Positions 1-7,784 of a DNA stretch of 9,355 nt are shown here, piece by piece. The stretch comes from an uncultured Burkholderiales bacterium. Its GTDB lineage: Bacteria > Pseudomonadota > Gammaproteobacteria > Burkholderiales > Burkholderiaceae_C. The stretch's first letter is position 1; every line of letters begins with the position of its first letter. The DNA lies in the NCBI GenBank assembly GCA_903871865.1, contig CAIQIL010000491.1, forward strand, positions 1 through 9,355. The letters are read 5' to 3'. The notes under the pieces were generated by a model. The model saw nothing but the letters and a program-made list of their open reading frames with translations, ran no database searches and was not told where the DNA came from. The position numbers and the translations under genes were made by a program.

Positions 1-124
1 CGAGCGCCTGTTGCAGGGCGGCGGCGTCCAGCTGTGTCGGTGCGGGTGCCGGGCCTGGCGTTGCGGCCTGTTGCGGGGCGGGTGCGTCGGGCACCACTTC
101 GAAATCTCCGATGACGACGGGCAT
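1..124 (-). CDS. Small Pro/Ala-rich eCIS protein, N-terminal part only (runs off the left edge)
   Basis: Only the first 41 codons lie in the window. The protein begins MPVVIGDFEVVPDAP and then becomes rich in Pro, Ala and Gln (APAPQQAATPGPAPAPTQ). The ATG at 124-122 is preceded by AGGAG with a 6-base spacer, which supports this start, and it lies 37 bp after the stop of the LysM gene, so it is probably in the same operon. From memory, small proteins opening with a 'DFEVVP'-like segment and a proline-rich stretch sit between the LysM protein and the VgrG-like spike protein in related injection loci; I cannot confirm that here. Function is unknown. The low-complexity segment looks like a flexible linker, with any folded part lying beyond the window. 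Confidence 0.72.
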   Translation of the reverse strand, partial: MPVVIGDFEVVPDAPAPQQAATPGPAPAPTQLDAAALQQAL

Positions 125-161
125 GGGGTCTCCTGTTCGTGGCCTGGGTGTGTTTGGTGGG

Positions 162-911
162 TCAGAACAGCGAACGCGGCAGGCGTGCGTTGAGGTCGAT
201 GAGCTGGCCGGCTTGCAATTGCCGCGGGTTGTCGATGCCGTTGGCCGCGGCGATGCCTTGCCAGTCGCCGCCCGCGCTGGCGGCCAGGCCTTGCAAGGTG
301 CTGCCGCCGGCGGCCACGGTCAGCGGCGAGGCGCCGGGACCGCGCGAGGTGCCGGGCGGGCGCGCGGCCGAGTCGAAATTGGCGACCAGGATGGTCTGCT
401 GCGACATGCCCAGCGAGACGCTGGCGCGCAGCGGTTTGCCGTCGGGCGAGAAGTACTCGATGCTTTCTTCGATGCTGTCGATCAGGCCGTCGAACAGGAA
501 AGAGCCCCAGCTGAAACGCACGCCCGGCGGCACGAAGCGGCTGGCATCCTGCTGCGATTTCTTGGGCGTGATGAAGTAGATGACCTGCTGCGTCAGGCGG
601 CGCACGTCATCGACCTGACCATCGGGTGCGGTGGCCGCGTCGAACCACAGCTGCACCGTGAGCTTGGTCGTGCCCGCGCCCACGAACTGGCGGCCCGAGG
701 TGCCGCTGGCCTGGTCGCCGCCACCACCACCACTGCCGCCGCTGCCCGAGCCCGAACTGCTGGGGTTGCTGTTCTGGATCTGGTTGGCGAAGGCCAGCTT
801 GAGCGAGTCCGGGTTGAACTGCACCGTCACCGATTTGCCGCCCGAGGCCTCGTTCTTGAGGCTCTCGTCGAGTTCGATGAGGCGGGCCTTGGCGATCTTG
901 TCCTGTGCCAT
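162..911 (-). CDS. LysM-containing tube/baseplate adaptor, Afp7/Pvc7-like
   Basis: The protein has 249 residues. Residues about 5-185 match the CIS tube/gp53-like type: an N-terminal segment with FNPDSLKLAFANQI (32-45), a beta-rich core with TKLTVQLWFDA (82-92), VRRLTQQVIYFI (103-114), PPGVRFSWGSFLFDGLIDSI (128-147) and LRASVSLGMSQQ (161-172). Residues about 196-241 form a LysM module (LTVAAGGSTLQGLA, then NPRQLQAGQLIDL). In the Afp/PVC family this protein joins the inner tube to the spike and baseplate inside the particle; here LysM acts as a structural module rather than a wall-binding enzyme part. A Ser/Gly-rich stretch at 47-73 interrupts the N-terminal domain. The ATG at 911 follows the previous stop codon by one base and has AGGAGG about 8 bases upstream, so translation is probably coupled. 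A longer in-frame start would overlap the tube gene and lacks that support. Confidence 0.9.
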   Translation of the reverse strand: MAQDKIAKARLIELDESLKNEASGGKSVTVQFNPDSLKLAFANQIQNSNPSSSGSGSGGSGGGGGDQASGTSGRQFVGAGTTKLTVQLWFDAATAPDGQVDDVRRLTQQVIYFITPKKSQQDASRFVPPGVRFSWGSFLFDGLIDSIEESIEYFSPDGKPLRASVSLGMSQQTILVANFDSAARPPGTSRGPGASPLTVAAGGSTLQGLAASAGGDWQGIAAANGIDNPRQLQAGQLIDLNARLPRSLF

Positions 912-912
912 G

Positions 913-1380
913 TCAGAGGCCTCCTGCGCGTTTGACGCTGATGCGCTCGTAGGCGAGCTGCAACTCTTCGACCGCGATGGCGCCGTCCTTGGCATTCAGC
1001 GGCGGGGCCTTCACCTTGATGGGCAGGCAGCGCGAGAGCACGAAGCGCACGCGTTCGGCGCCATCGGGCGCCAGCAGCACGACCTCAGCCTCGGCGCGCA
1101 GGCTGGGGTCGGCCAGGCTGTCGGTCATCCACAGCCAGAGGTCGAGGCTGTCGGCGGTCATGCCGCGTTTGAGCGTGAGCTGGCCCACGGTGGCCGGGCC
1201 GCTCAGGCGGACCTGGCGGTCGTTGGCGCCGCCTTCGCGGATGGTTTTGACCTCCATGCCCAGCTCCAGGCCATCGCATTCGGCAAAGGCGGCAGAGACC
1301 AAGGGCGCAGCGCCATCGGCCCGCACGATTTCCACGGCGAAGTTGAAGGCGGTGAAGGGCTGGGCGTTCAGGGTGGCCAT
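913..1380 (-). CDS. Second inner tube protein (T4 gp19-like, Afp5/Pvc5-type)
   Basis: The protein has 155 residues, the usual size for a contractile-system tube subunit. Recognisable gp19-family features are the N-terminal AFNFAVEIV (11-19), the segment VSAAFAECDGLELGMEVKTI (28-47), the TLKRGM motif (69-74) with a following DLWLWMTD helix, and the C-terminal LNAKDGAIAVEELQLAYERI (128-147). It is clearly a paralogue of the tube protein at 4336-4788, sharing TLKRG, the NAK motif and the EEL-LAYER ending, but has diverged elsewhere. Tube proteins stack as hexameric rings inside the sheath; in eCIS the extra copies usually form the rings next to the baseplate, so that role is likely here. The start at 1380 has GAGGG about 7 bases upstream and lies 13 bp after the preceding stop. 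An upstream in-frame GTG at 1428 would overlap the sheath gene and is less likely. Confidence 0.92.
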   Translation of the reverse strand: MATLNAQPFTAFNFAVEIVRADGAAPLVSAAFAECDGLELGMEVKTIREGGANDRQVRLSGPATVGQLTLKRGMTADSLDLWLWMTDSLADPSLRAEAEVVLLAPDGAERVRFVLSRCLPIKVKAPPLNAKDGAIAVEELQLAYERISVKRAGGL

Positions 1381-1393
1381 GGTGTGCCCTCGT

Positions 1394-4339
1394 TCAGCGC
1401 GGCTCGCGGGCTTGCACCCGTTCGCCACTGCGCAGCAAGCGCACGGTCAGGAAGCGCATGGGCAAGGCCGGCGCGACGCGCAGCTCGACCCAGAACTGTC
1501 CGGCATCCAAGCGCTGCGGCGTGTTGACCTCGTCGCCCACCACCACCTGGAAGGCCTCGTTGACGCTGCGGCCGGCGAAGGCGCCGCGCTGGAACAGGTT
1601 GTCGAGCAAGGCGTTGAAGGCGCGCTCCACCGTGCGCTGCAAGGCCGGGCCGTTGGGCTCGAAGACGTAGGCGGCACCGCGTTGCAAGGCCACGCGCCGC
1701 AACAGGCACATCAAGCGGCGCACATTGACCGAGCGCCAGTCGCTGTCGTTCAGCAGGGTGTCGGCGCTGCCCAGCACGTGGCCCACGGGGCTGAGCCACA
1801 CCGGGTTGACCTGCGCGTCCAGCAGGGCCTGGCGTTCTGCGGTGCTGGGGTTGAGCGAAACGGCCACCACGTCTTTCAAGGGCTGGTTGGCCACGGCCAG
1901 CCAGGCACCGCGGGCCAGCGCCGATGCGGCCAGTTGCCCTGCGATGGCGCCGTCGGGCGGGCAGCCGATGAGGGGCGCGCCCTGGTTGGCGTCGCCACGG
2001 CGGGTGTAGACCCAGGCGTGCTGCAGGCTGCCGTGCGAGAGCGCGCGTGCTTCGCCGGTGCCGAGCGGTGGCACGGCGGTGGCGGCCGGCGCGCCTGTGT
2101 CGCTCGCACTGCGCAGGGCTTGTGCGTGGCTCAGGGCCTGTGGCCAGCGGTGTGTTTCGGGCAAACCCAGCAGGGCGAACAGGTCGCCGCGGCCGGCCGC
2201 GGTGCGCAGCATCAGGCGGTGCACGGCCAGCAGGTCGGCGGGGCTGCCGTCCAGCACGGCGTAGGGGCTGCCGCCCACGCGCACGTCCTGCGTGCCCGAC
2301 CAGGGGCTGGTGCGCAGGCCATCGCTGGCACGGACGCGGTAGCGGCGCAGGCCGGCCGGTTGGCCGACCACGCTGAAGGCGGTGTCGCTGCCGGCGTAGA
2401 CCTGGCCCGTCACGGCGAAGTCGGCATCGGCAGATTCTTCCAGTTCGTAGCGCAGGCCGGGCTCGGGTGCGGTCCAGTGCAGCAGGTGGTTGCCTTGGGC
2501 ATCGGGGTCGGCATCGGGCAGGAAGGAGGGTGCGGCCAATGGGCGCAAGCGGCAGTCGGCGAAGCCGTCGGTGACGCTGAGCGCAGGGGCTGTGGTGGCG
2601 TGGATGACGCGCGCGGGCGTGCTTTGCCGAACCCGTTCCCACCCCGGCTGGACGGCATCGGGCACCAGCAGCAGCGTGGGCTCGTCCATGAGGGCCTCGA
2701 CCGCGTGGCCCAGCACGGCGTGCAGGCCGTGGAGGTTGCGCGGCTGGCGCGACAGCAGGCGCAGCGCTTCGGCCTGTTCGGCCAGGGCGTCGGTGGGGAT
2801 GTCGGCCAGGGCGGTGTCGGCGAACAAGGTCCAGCCGAAGCGGCTCAGGCCGTTGCGCAGCAGGGCGGGCAGGTCGGTGCCGCGCGCACCGAGACCGCGG
2901 TCCGAGTCGGCGCTGGCTTGGGCCTGGAGGCTGGGGCCGGCGCTGCTGTCGTGCTGGACCGCGGGCAGGGCCTCCAGCGACAGCCAGAGGCTTTCCGGCT
3001 GGGATGAGGCTGCAGCGGCTGCGGCCAGCGGGAAGCGGCTGCCGAGGGCCTTGGCGGGGGCGTCGATGGACGTGTTGAACGGTGTGTGGGTCGCCGTGTT
3101 CGTCGGCATGTTGGCCGATGCACCGAACGTCTGTCGCTGGGCAGGTGCAAAGAAGGCCGCGTCGTCGGGCAGGGTGGGCAAAGCCTCGCTGCCATCGCCG
3201 CGCTCGCTCAGGGCGAGGGCGTCCAGGCGGGCTTCGCTGCCGTCGGGGTGCTGCACGCGCAGGGTGCTGCGCAGCCACTGCACCGTGGTGTCAAGCCCTT
3301 GGGCTTGTGCTTGGGCCACCCAATGGCGCAGGGGCTGGCGGGCCAGGCTGCCGGGCACGCGCCAGGACCGTGCCACGAACTGGGTCTCGACCGTGCCGTT
3401 CGCGGCCACGGCCGAGGCCTGGACGGCATCGACCACGGCCCAGGCCCCCGGTTCGCCAGCCTGGAAGGACAGGCGCACCGGCTCGCCCACCTCCAGCTGC
3501 GTCAGGCGAGGCAAATGTGCGGTCCAGCGCAGTCGGCCATCGGCCAGCCATGCCGCTTCGGCCACATCGGCATGCCGCTGCACCAGCTGTTGCGCGCGCA
3601 CGCCGGGCTCCTGCCAATGCATGCGGCTGGCCTGTGGCTGGCCTTGCCAGCGGCGCAGCGTGCCCATGCGGTGCAGGTGGAGCACGCGCTGCAGGCGGCC
3701 ATCGGCGTCGTTGCGGGCGGCATCGGCCAGGGCGACGCGACCGAACACCCATTCGCCCTCGGCCACGGGCAGGCGCAGCACATCGCCCACGACCACACCC
3801 AGCGCCGCAGGGCCATGGGCTTGCAGCGTCAGGTCATCGCCCAGCAGCTTGAGGGGCTTCACCGACAAGGGCGCCACCACGGTGTCGCAGCGCACGCGCA
3901 AGGCATCGGCCCAGTCGCCCGGGCTGCGGGCCTGCAGGAAGGCGGGCGCGATGTGCCAGGCCGAGGCCGCGTCGCTGCGACCCAGGCTGAGCATGCGCGG
4001 CACGGGAAAGCGCGTCGTCACCGAGCCCGAGCCCATCACGCGGATCACCCAGGCGCGCCGCCCGCCCTGGCTGAAAAACTGCCGCATGCAGGGGTGCAGC
4101 AGCGCACGCACCGGCTGGCCCTGGGCATCGTTGAGCAGCGTCAGCTCGGCGCCGAACACCGCTTCGAAGGCGGCCAGGCTCTCCACCGCCACGGGCACGT
4201 CCACCGGCCCGTTGGCGGCAAAGCCGACGAAGCAGGCGATGTCCATGCGCGGCAGCACCTCGCGCAGGGCTGGCGCGGGCACGTCAAAGCGCACACCGGG
4301 CAGGCGGCGCTGTGAACCTGGGCTCAGGAGTGTGCTCAC
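1394..4339 (-). CDS. Large second tail sheath protein with an internal fibronectin type III-like domain
   Basis: The protein has 981 residues, far longer than the 350-700 usual for eCIS sheaths. The N-terminus has the sheath pattern (PGVRFDVPAP at 14-23, then DIACFVGFAANGPVDVPV at 33-50, FFSQGGRRAWVIRV at 88-101). The C-terminal sheath domain is clear: WRSVNVRRLMCLLRR (868-882), YVFEPNGPALQRTVERAFNA (891-910) and a terminal strand VELRVAPALPMRFLTVRLLR (951-970). Between these lie a long beta-rich insertion (about 110-390), an Ala/Ser/Thr-rich stretch (about 400-475) and, at about 618-688, an FnIII-like domain (LLHWTAPEPGLRYELEES, YRVRASDGL, SPWSGTQDVRV). The start is a GTG at 4339, overlapping the tube stop as GTGA, with GGAG upstream. 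It is a paralogue of the sheath at 4828-6840; extra eCIS sheaths probably sit at the baseplate end, but its exact position is inferred. Typical domains are Phage_sheath_1 and its C-terminal partner. Confidence 0.9.
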   Translation of the reverse strand: MSTLLSPGSQRRLPGVRFDVPAPALREVLPRMDIACFVGFAANGPVDVPVAVESLAAFEAVFGAELTLLNDAQGQPVRALLHPCMRQFFSQGGRRAWVIRVMGSGSVTTRFPVPRMLSLGRSDAASAWHIAPAFLQARSPGDWADALRVRCDTVVAPLSVKPLKLLGDDLTLQAHGPAALGVVVGDVLRLPVAEGEWVFGRVALADAARNDADGRLQRVLHLHRMGTLRRWQGQPQASRMHWQEPGVRAQQLVQRHADVAEAAWLADGRLRWTAHLPRLTQLEVGEPVRLSFQAGEPGAWAVVDAVQASAVAANGTVETQFVARSWRVPGSLARQPLRHWVAQAQAQGLDTTVQWLRSTLRVQHPDGSEARLDALALSERGDGSEALPTLPDDAAFFAPAQRQTFGASANMPTNTATHTPFNTSIDAPAKALGSRFPLAAAAAASSQPESLWLSLEALPAVQHDSSAGPSLQAQASADSDRGLGARGTDLPALLRNGLSRFGWTLFADTALADIPTDALAEQAEALRLLSRQPRNLHGLHAVLGHAVEALMDEPTLLLVPDAVQPGWERVRQSTPARVIHATTAPALSVTDGFADCRLRPLAAPSFLPDADPDAQGNHLLHWTAPEPGLRYELEESADADFAVTGQVYAGSDTAFSVVGQPAGLRRYRVRASDGLRTSPWSGTQDVRVGGSPYAVLDGSPADLLAVHRLMLRTAAGRGDLFALLGLPETHRWPQALSHAQALRSASDTGAPAATAVPPLGTGEARALSHGSLQHAWVYTRRGDANQGAPLIGCPPDGAIAGQLAASALARGAWLAVANQPLKDVVAVSLNPSTAERQALLDAQVNPVWLSPVGHVLGSADTLLNDSDWRSVNVRRLMCLLRRVALQRGAAYVFEPNGPALQRTVERAFNALLDNLFQRGAFAGRSVNEAFQVVVGDEVNTPQRLDAGQFWVELRVAPALPMRFLTVRLLRSGERVQAREPR

Positions 4340-4788
4340 TCCATCTCCAGGCGTTCGTAAGCCAGCACCAACTCCTCCATGGCCACGTCCGTGCCCTTGG
4401 CGTTGAACGGCCCGGAGGTGTGCTTGATGATGCGGGCGCGGATCAGCTTCCAGGTCTGCACGACGGTGGTGTGGTCCTCGCTTTGCAGCTGGATGGTGAC
4501 CGTGCGCAGGGCCTTCTGGTCGCCATTGCGGATCTGGTCGAGCCACTGGTAGAGGTTCAGTGAGCCGATCACACCGCGCTTCAAGGTCACGTCCGAGGCC
4601 TTGTTCAGCCCGGTGATCTTGCGCACGCTGTTCTCTTTCTCGTTGCCATTGCGGTACTCGGACACGGTCACTTCCATGCCGATGCCGCTGACTTCCTGGA
4701 AGCCCGCTTCGGGGCCGTCGGTGTTGCCGGTGCCGAGGTCAACCAGGAAGTTGAACTGGACGTAGGGGCGGTCGCGTAGCACTGCCAT
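4336..4788 (-). CDS. Main inner tube protein (T4 gp19-like, Afp1/Pvc1-type)
   Basis: The protein has 150 residues and matches the gp19/tube family over its full length: PYVQFNFLVDL (8-18), GFQEVSGIGMEVTVSEYRNG (29-48), ITGLNKASDVTLKRGV (58-73), a SLNLYQWLDQIRNG helix (76-89) and GPFNAKGTDVAMEELVLAYE (126-145). These subunits form the hexameric rings of the rigid tube that is driven into the target when the sheath contracts. It is closer to the consensus than the second tube protein and lies directly after the main sheath gene, which suggests it is the bulk tube subunit. The start at 4788 has AGGAG about 8 bases upstream and follows the sheath stop by 39 bp; its own stop overlaps the GTG start of the large second sheath, so the two are probably translationally coupled. 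Confidence 0.95.
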   Translation of the reverse strand: MAVLRDRPYVQFNFLVDLGTGNTDGPEAGFQEVSGIGMEVTVSEYRNGNEKENSVRKITGLNKASDVTLKRGVIGSLNLYQWLDQIRNGDQKALRTVTIQLQSEDHTTVVQTWKLIRARIIKHTSGPFNAKGTDVAMEELVLAYERLEME

Positions 4789-4827
4789 CGTTGTTTCTCC
4801 TTGATGAGGTGGGTGTCGGACTCAGCC

Positions 4828-6840
4828 TCAGTTGCGGCGGTCGCCCGTCCATTGGCCGATGCGGAAGATGACGAACTCGGCGGGCTTGAGCGGGGCCACG
4901 CCCACCAGGCAGATCAGGCGGCCGTTGTCCAGGTCGTTCTGGGTCATGGTGCTGCGGTCGCAGCGCACGAAGAAGGCCTTCTCGGGCTTGTCGCCCAGCA
5001 GCGCGCCGCTCTGCCACTCGTTGAGCAGGAAGTCCTCGATGGTGCGGCGCACATTGGCCCAGAGCTGCTCGCCGTTGGGCTCGAACACGGCCCACTGCGT
5101 GCCCTTGTCGATGGAGCGCTCCAGGTAGGCGAAGTAGCGCCGCACGTTGAGGTACTTCCACTCGGGGTCGGAACTGATGGTGCGCGCGCCCCACAGGCGC
5201 ATGCCGCGGCCCTCGAAGTAGCGGAAGCAGTTGATGCCCTCGGGGTTGAGCACCTCTTGCTGGGCCTTGTTGAGCAGCGCCTCGAAGCCAATCGCCAGGC
5301 GCACGACCTCGTTGGCCGGGGCCTTGTACACGGCGCGCTCGATGTCGTTGCGCGCGCAGATGCCGGCCACGAAGCCCGAGGGCGGCAGGTTGATCTCGCG
5401 GCGCGTGATGGGGTCGAGCACCGTCACCCAGGGGTAGTAAAGCGCGGCGTGCTTGCTGTCGAGCTTGGCGCGCATGCCCCGCACCTCGGCAATCGGCAGC
5501 TTGTCGCCGCTGTCCAGGATGGCGATGCGGTAGCGCATGCGCTCGGCGTGGGCGATCAGCTGGGCGATGGTGCCGTTGGCTTCGTCGCGCACGGTGCTGT
5601 AGTCCCAGGTGCTGCCGGGGGCGGCCACCATGGCGATGTCTTCGATGTCTTCGAATTGCTTGAGGCCCAGCGAATAGCCCTTGCGCGGGTCGGCATCGCC
5701 CTCGACTTCCTTGGCGCCAGGGCGCATGCCGTCGTTGCCGCCTTCCAGCTGGAAGTCCACCGAGATGCCGAGGCCCAGCTTGTCGCCCGCGGTGATCTGG
5801 CGCTTGGCTTCCTCGGTGCTGGGTTCCAGCAGGGCCGTGGGGTCCGCGCCGAACAGGTCGTTGACGACGTCAAAGGCCGAGGCCACGAGCTTGGCGTCAC
5901 GGGCGATGACCAGGGGCAGGGCGCGCGCATCGCCCGCCGATGCCGGTGAGTTGCCGAAGTAGGCGAACACCGAGTCGGCCGCGGCGCCGCTGCGGTGGCC
6001 TGGGTCCAGCGGCAGGCCGGACCAGGTGGCGAGTTCGCGGGTGCCGTCGCGGGTCAGCAGGGAGACGCTCAAGGTCACCACGCGCACCGAATCGCCCTGG
6101 TCGGGCTCGGGGTCGGCGTTGAGCGTGCTGACATCGAACCAGTCGGCATCTTCCACGGGCGAGGTCACGGCCAGGGGCTCGAAGGTCCAGGTGGCGCGGG
6201 CCTCGTCCCAATGCAGGAGGCACAGCGAGCCGGTCTCGTCGCCGCGCGGCGAGCTGGTGCGGTCGCGCACCCAGACGAGGTCGAGGTCCTTGACCGAGCG
6301 CAGCGTGGCGATGGGCGTGCCGCTGACCGGGTCGGTGTCCGAGGTCAGCACATTGGCGCCGCCCTTGAGCGTGAAGCGCACGCGCAGGTTGCCCGCCGCG
6401 CCGGGGTGGCGAGCCCGCACGCGCACGCCGCCGGTGTCGGCGCTGTCCACGCGGGCGTGGCCGTCGTTGTAGGCGGTGCTCGTGGCCGGCGGTGTCACGT
6501 CATCGGCATCGGCGATGGGGGTGTAGTCGCCTGTCAGCGGCTTGAACACGCGCGAGACGTACAGCCGTTTGCCGCCTTCGCTGAAGAAGGCGCGTGCCGC
6601 GTGCCACAGGTGGTTGGGCGCATCGCTGCTGTCGCTGAAGTTCAGCGCATGGCCGGGCGTGAACGGGTCGTACAGGCGCTCGTAGTCCGTCAGGCTGGTG
6701 AGGAAGTCGGGCTCCATGGCCACGGGGCCGAAGGCCGCTGCACCGATGAAGCCGGTGGTCGTGGTGGAGACCCCCTCGATGCTCTTGGCTCTGAACGAGG
6801 TTTCTTCCACGAAGACGCCTGGGGCGAGGTACTCGGGCAT
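4828..6840 (-). CDS. Main contractile tail sheath protein
   Basis: The protein has 670 residues. The N-terminus PEYLAPGVFVEET (2-14) followed by TTTTGFIGAAAFGP (26-39) is the classic start of phage and eCIS sheaths, and FFSEGGKRLYVSRVFKP (85-101) completes that region. A beta-rich insertion (about 105-375) follows, probably surface exposed. The conserved core resumes at YSLGLKQFEDIEDIAMVAAPG (389-409) and includes ALYYPWVTVLDP (466-477), PPSGFVAGICARNDIERAVY (486-505) and the C-terminal domain with NVRRYFAYLERSID (565-578), FEPNGEQLW (586-594) and FVIFRIGQWTG (656-666). Sheath subunits wrap the tube and contract to drive it forward. The ATG at 6840 has AGGAG 7 bases upstream and lies 17 bp after the preceding gene. 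The reading frame is open well beyond this point, but the sequence upstream does not resemble a sheath and belongs to a different frame of the neighbouring gene. Confidence 0.96.
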   Translation of the reverse strand: MPEYLAPGVFVEETSFRAKSIEGVSTTTTGFIGAAAFGPVAMEPDFLTSLTDYERLYDPFTPGHALNFSDSSDAPNHLWHAARAFFSEGGKRLYVSRVFKPLTGDYTPIADADDVTPPATSTAYNDGHARVDSADTGGVRVRARHPGAAGNLRVRFTLKGGANVLTSDTDPVSGTPIATLRSVKDLDLVWVRDRTSSPRGDETGSLCLLHWDEARATWTFEPLAVTSPVEDADWFDVSTLNADPEPDQGDSVRVVTLSVSLLTRDGTRELATWSGLPLDPGHRSGAAADSVFAYFGNSPASAGDARALPLVIARDAKLVASAFDVVNDLFGADPTALLEPSTEEAKRQITAGDKLGLGISVDFQLEGGNDGMRPGAKEVEGDADPRKGYSLGLKQFEDIEDIAMVAAPGSTWDYSTVRDEANGTIAQLIAHAERMRYRIAILDSGDKLPIAEVRGMRAKLDSKHAALYYPWVTVLDPITRREINLPPSGFVAGICARNDIERAVYKAPANEVVRLAIGFEALLNKAQQEVLNPEGINCFRYFEGRGMRLWGARTISSDPEWKYLNVRRYFAYLERSIDKGTQWAVFEPNGEQLWANVRRTIEDFLLNEWQSGALLGDKPEKAFFVRCDRSTMTQNDLDNGRLICLVGVAPLKPAEFVIFRIGQWTGDRRN

Positions 6841-6857
6841 GTGTATCTCCTGCGGAG

Positions 6858-7784
6858 TCAGTCCGCGACGAACAGGAACGATGAGGGTGGGGAGGCCACG
6901 AGCAGGGTCTGGCCGGCTCGCAGGGTGAGGGTGCCCAGGGGCGTGGGCGGGGCGGCGTGCTGCAGCAGGGGCACAGGGGCTTGCGCCAGCAGCTCGTCGA
7001 GGTCGGGCACGCGGCCCTGGGCGAGGTCGGCGCGCCGGTCGGGCGACCAGAAAGCCTGCAGGGTCACGGGCCAGTCGAGCAGCGCGGCGGCGGTGGCAGG
7101 TGAACCCTGAGGCAGGCCTTCGCGGGGGCGGGGCAGCGGGAAGACCATCAGCACGCGGCCTGCGGCGTCGCTCACCCCTTCGGCCAGGGCGATGCCGTTG
7201 AGCATCAGGTGCAGGTGGGCCCAGGCGATGGCTTGTTCCGGGTGCGTGGCCGAGCGCAACTCGGTGCGCAGGCTGGCCATGCCGATCGGCGGGGTGCGGG
7301 TGGCGGCGCTGTACAGCGGCACATGGGGCCAGGCTGTGCTCAGTGAGGCAGGTGACGCAGGTGAAATGGCCCCATCCAGCGGCCCCCACAGGCCCTGGCC
7401 AAGCGTGGGCGTCAGGGCCATGTCCACGTAGCGGTTCAGCGTGTCGTGCACCGTGAGGCGAAAGCGCGGCAGGTCGGGCGATGCCGGCGAGCCGAGGTCG
7501 TCAGGGGCCAAGGCGGCATCGCTGTCGGCTTCTGACGGCGTCAGGAAGCTGCGGATGCCGGGGAAGTCGTGCAGCGCGAACACGCCGCTGCGGTTGGCGC
7601 TCAGCACGCGTGCCTGGCGTGTGGGGCGCGCTTGCCACAGGTCGTGCAGCACGAGCTGCAGGCCATCGGACACCACACGGCCATCGGCCACATCGCGGCA
7701 TTGCACGCCCAGCAAGGCGCGGCGTGCGGGGCGGTCGAAGCCTGCTTGCAGCGTGGGCAGCATCGCCGTCACGGTGGGGCTCAT
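6858..7784 (-). CDS. Conserved-looking eCIS protein of unknown function (beta-sandwich-like N-terminus)
   Basis: The protein has 308 residues. I do not recognise a named function. The first 125 residues look like a beta-sandwich of the carboxypeptidase-regulatory or transthyretin-like type: LLGVQCRDVADGRVVSDGLQL (24-44) near the start and a later segment FRLTVHDTLNRYVDMAL (108-124). A second block reads VPLYSAATRTPPIGMASLRT (155-174), AWAHLHLMLNG (187-197) and GVSDAAGRVLMVFPLPRP (203-220), like another beta domain, and the C-terminus LTLRAGQTLLVASPPSSFLF (286-305) is also beta-rich. No signal peptide or membrane segment is seen. From memory, proteins with similar blocks sit between the DUF4255 and sheath genes in other eCIS loci. 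The ATG at 7784 overlaps the previous stop as ATGA and has GGAGGA upstream, which fixes the start. The position suggests a particle-assembly or structural role; this is inference. Confidence 0.85.
   Translation of the reverse strand: MSPTVTAMLPTLQAGFDRPARRALLGVQCRDVADGRVVSDGLQLVLHDLWQARPTRQARVLSANRSGVFALHDFPGIRSFLTPSEADSDAALAPDDLGSPASPDLPRFRLTVHDTLNRYVDMALTPTLGQGLWGPLDGAISPASPASLSTAWPHVPLYSAATRTPPIGMASLRTELRSATHPEQAIAWAHLHLMLNGIALAEGVSDAAGRVLMVFPLPRPREGLPQGSPATAAALLDWPVTLQAFWSPDRRADLAQGRVPDLDELLAQAPVPLLQHAAPPTPLGTLTLRAGQTLLVASPPSSFLFVAD

Noticed and set aside
162..995. Longer start for the LysM protein (28 extra residues)
   Set aside because: The extension overlaps the tube gene, is Ser-rich and unlike the family; the ATG at 911 has AGGAGG in front and directly follows the tube stop.
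1368..3278. 636-codon minus-strand frame within the large sheath gene
   Set aside because: It is in another frame of the same strand, almost wholly Arg/Pro/Ala/Gly, a typical high-GC shadow.
977..4406. Very long plus-strand open frames (676 and 638 codons) opposite the large sheath gene
   Set aside because: They lie antisense to a gene with clear sheath motifs. Their translations are Arg/Ala/Gly/Gln-rich without domain patterns, as expected for shadow frames in very GC-rich DNA.
4801..7110. Plus-strand open frames of 382 and 371 codons opposite the main sheath gene
   Set aside because: They are antisense shadows of the conserved sheath, with low-complexity translations and no recognisable motif.
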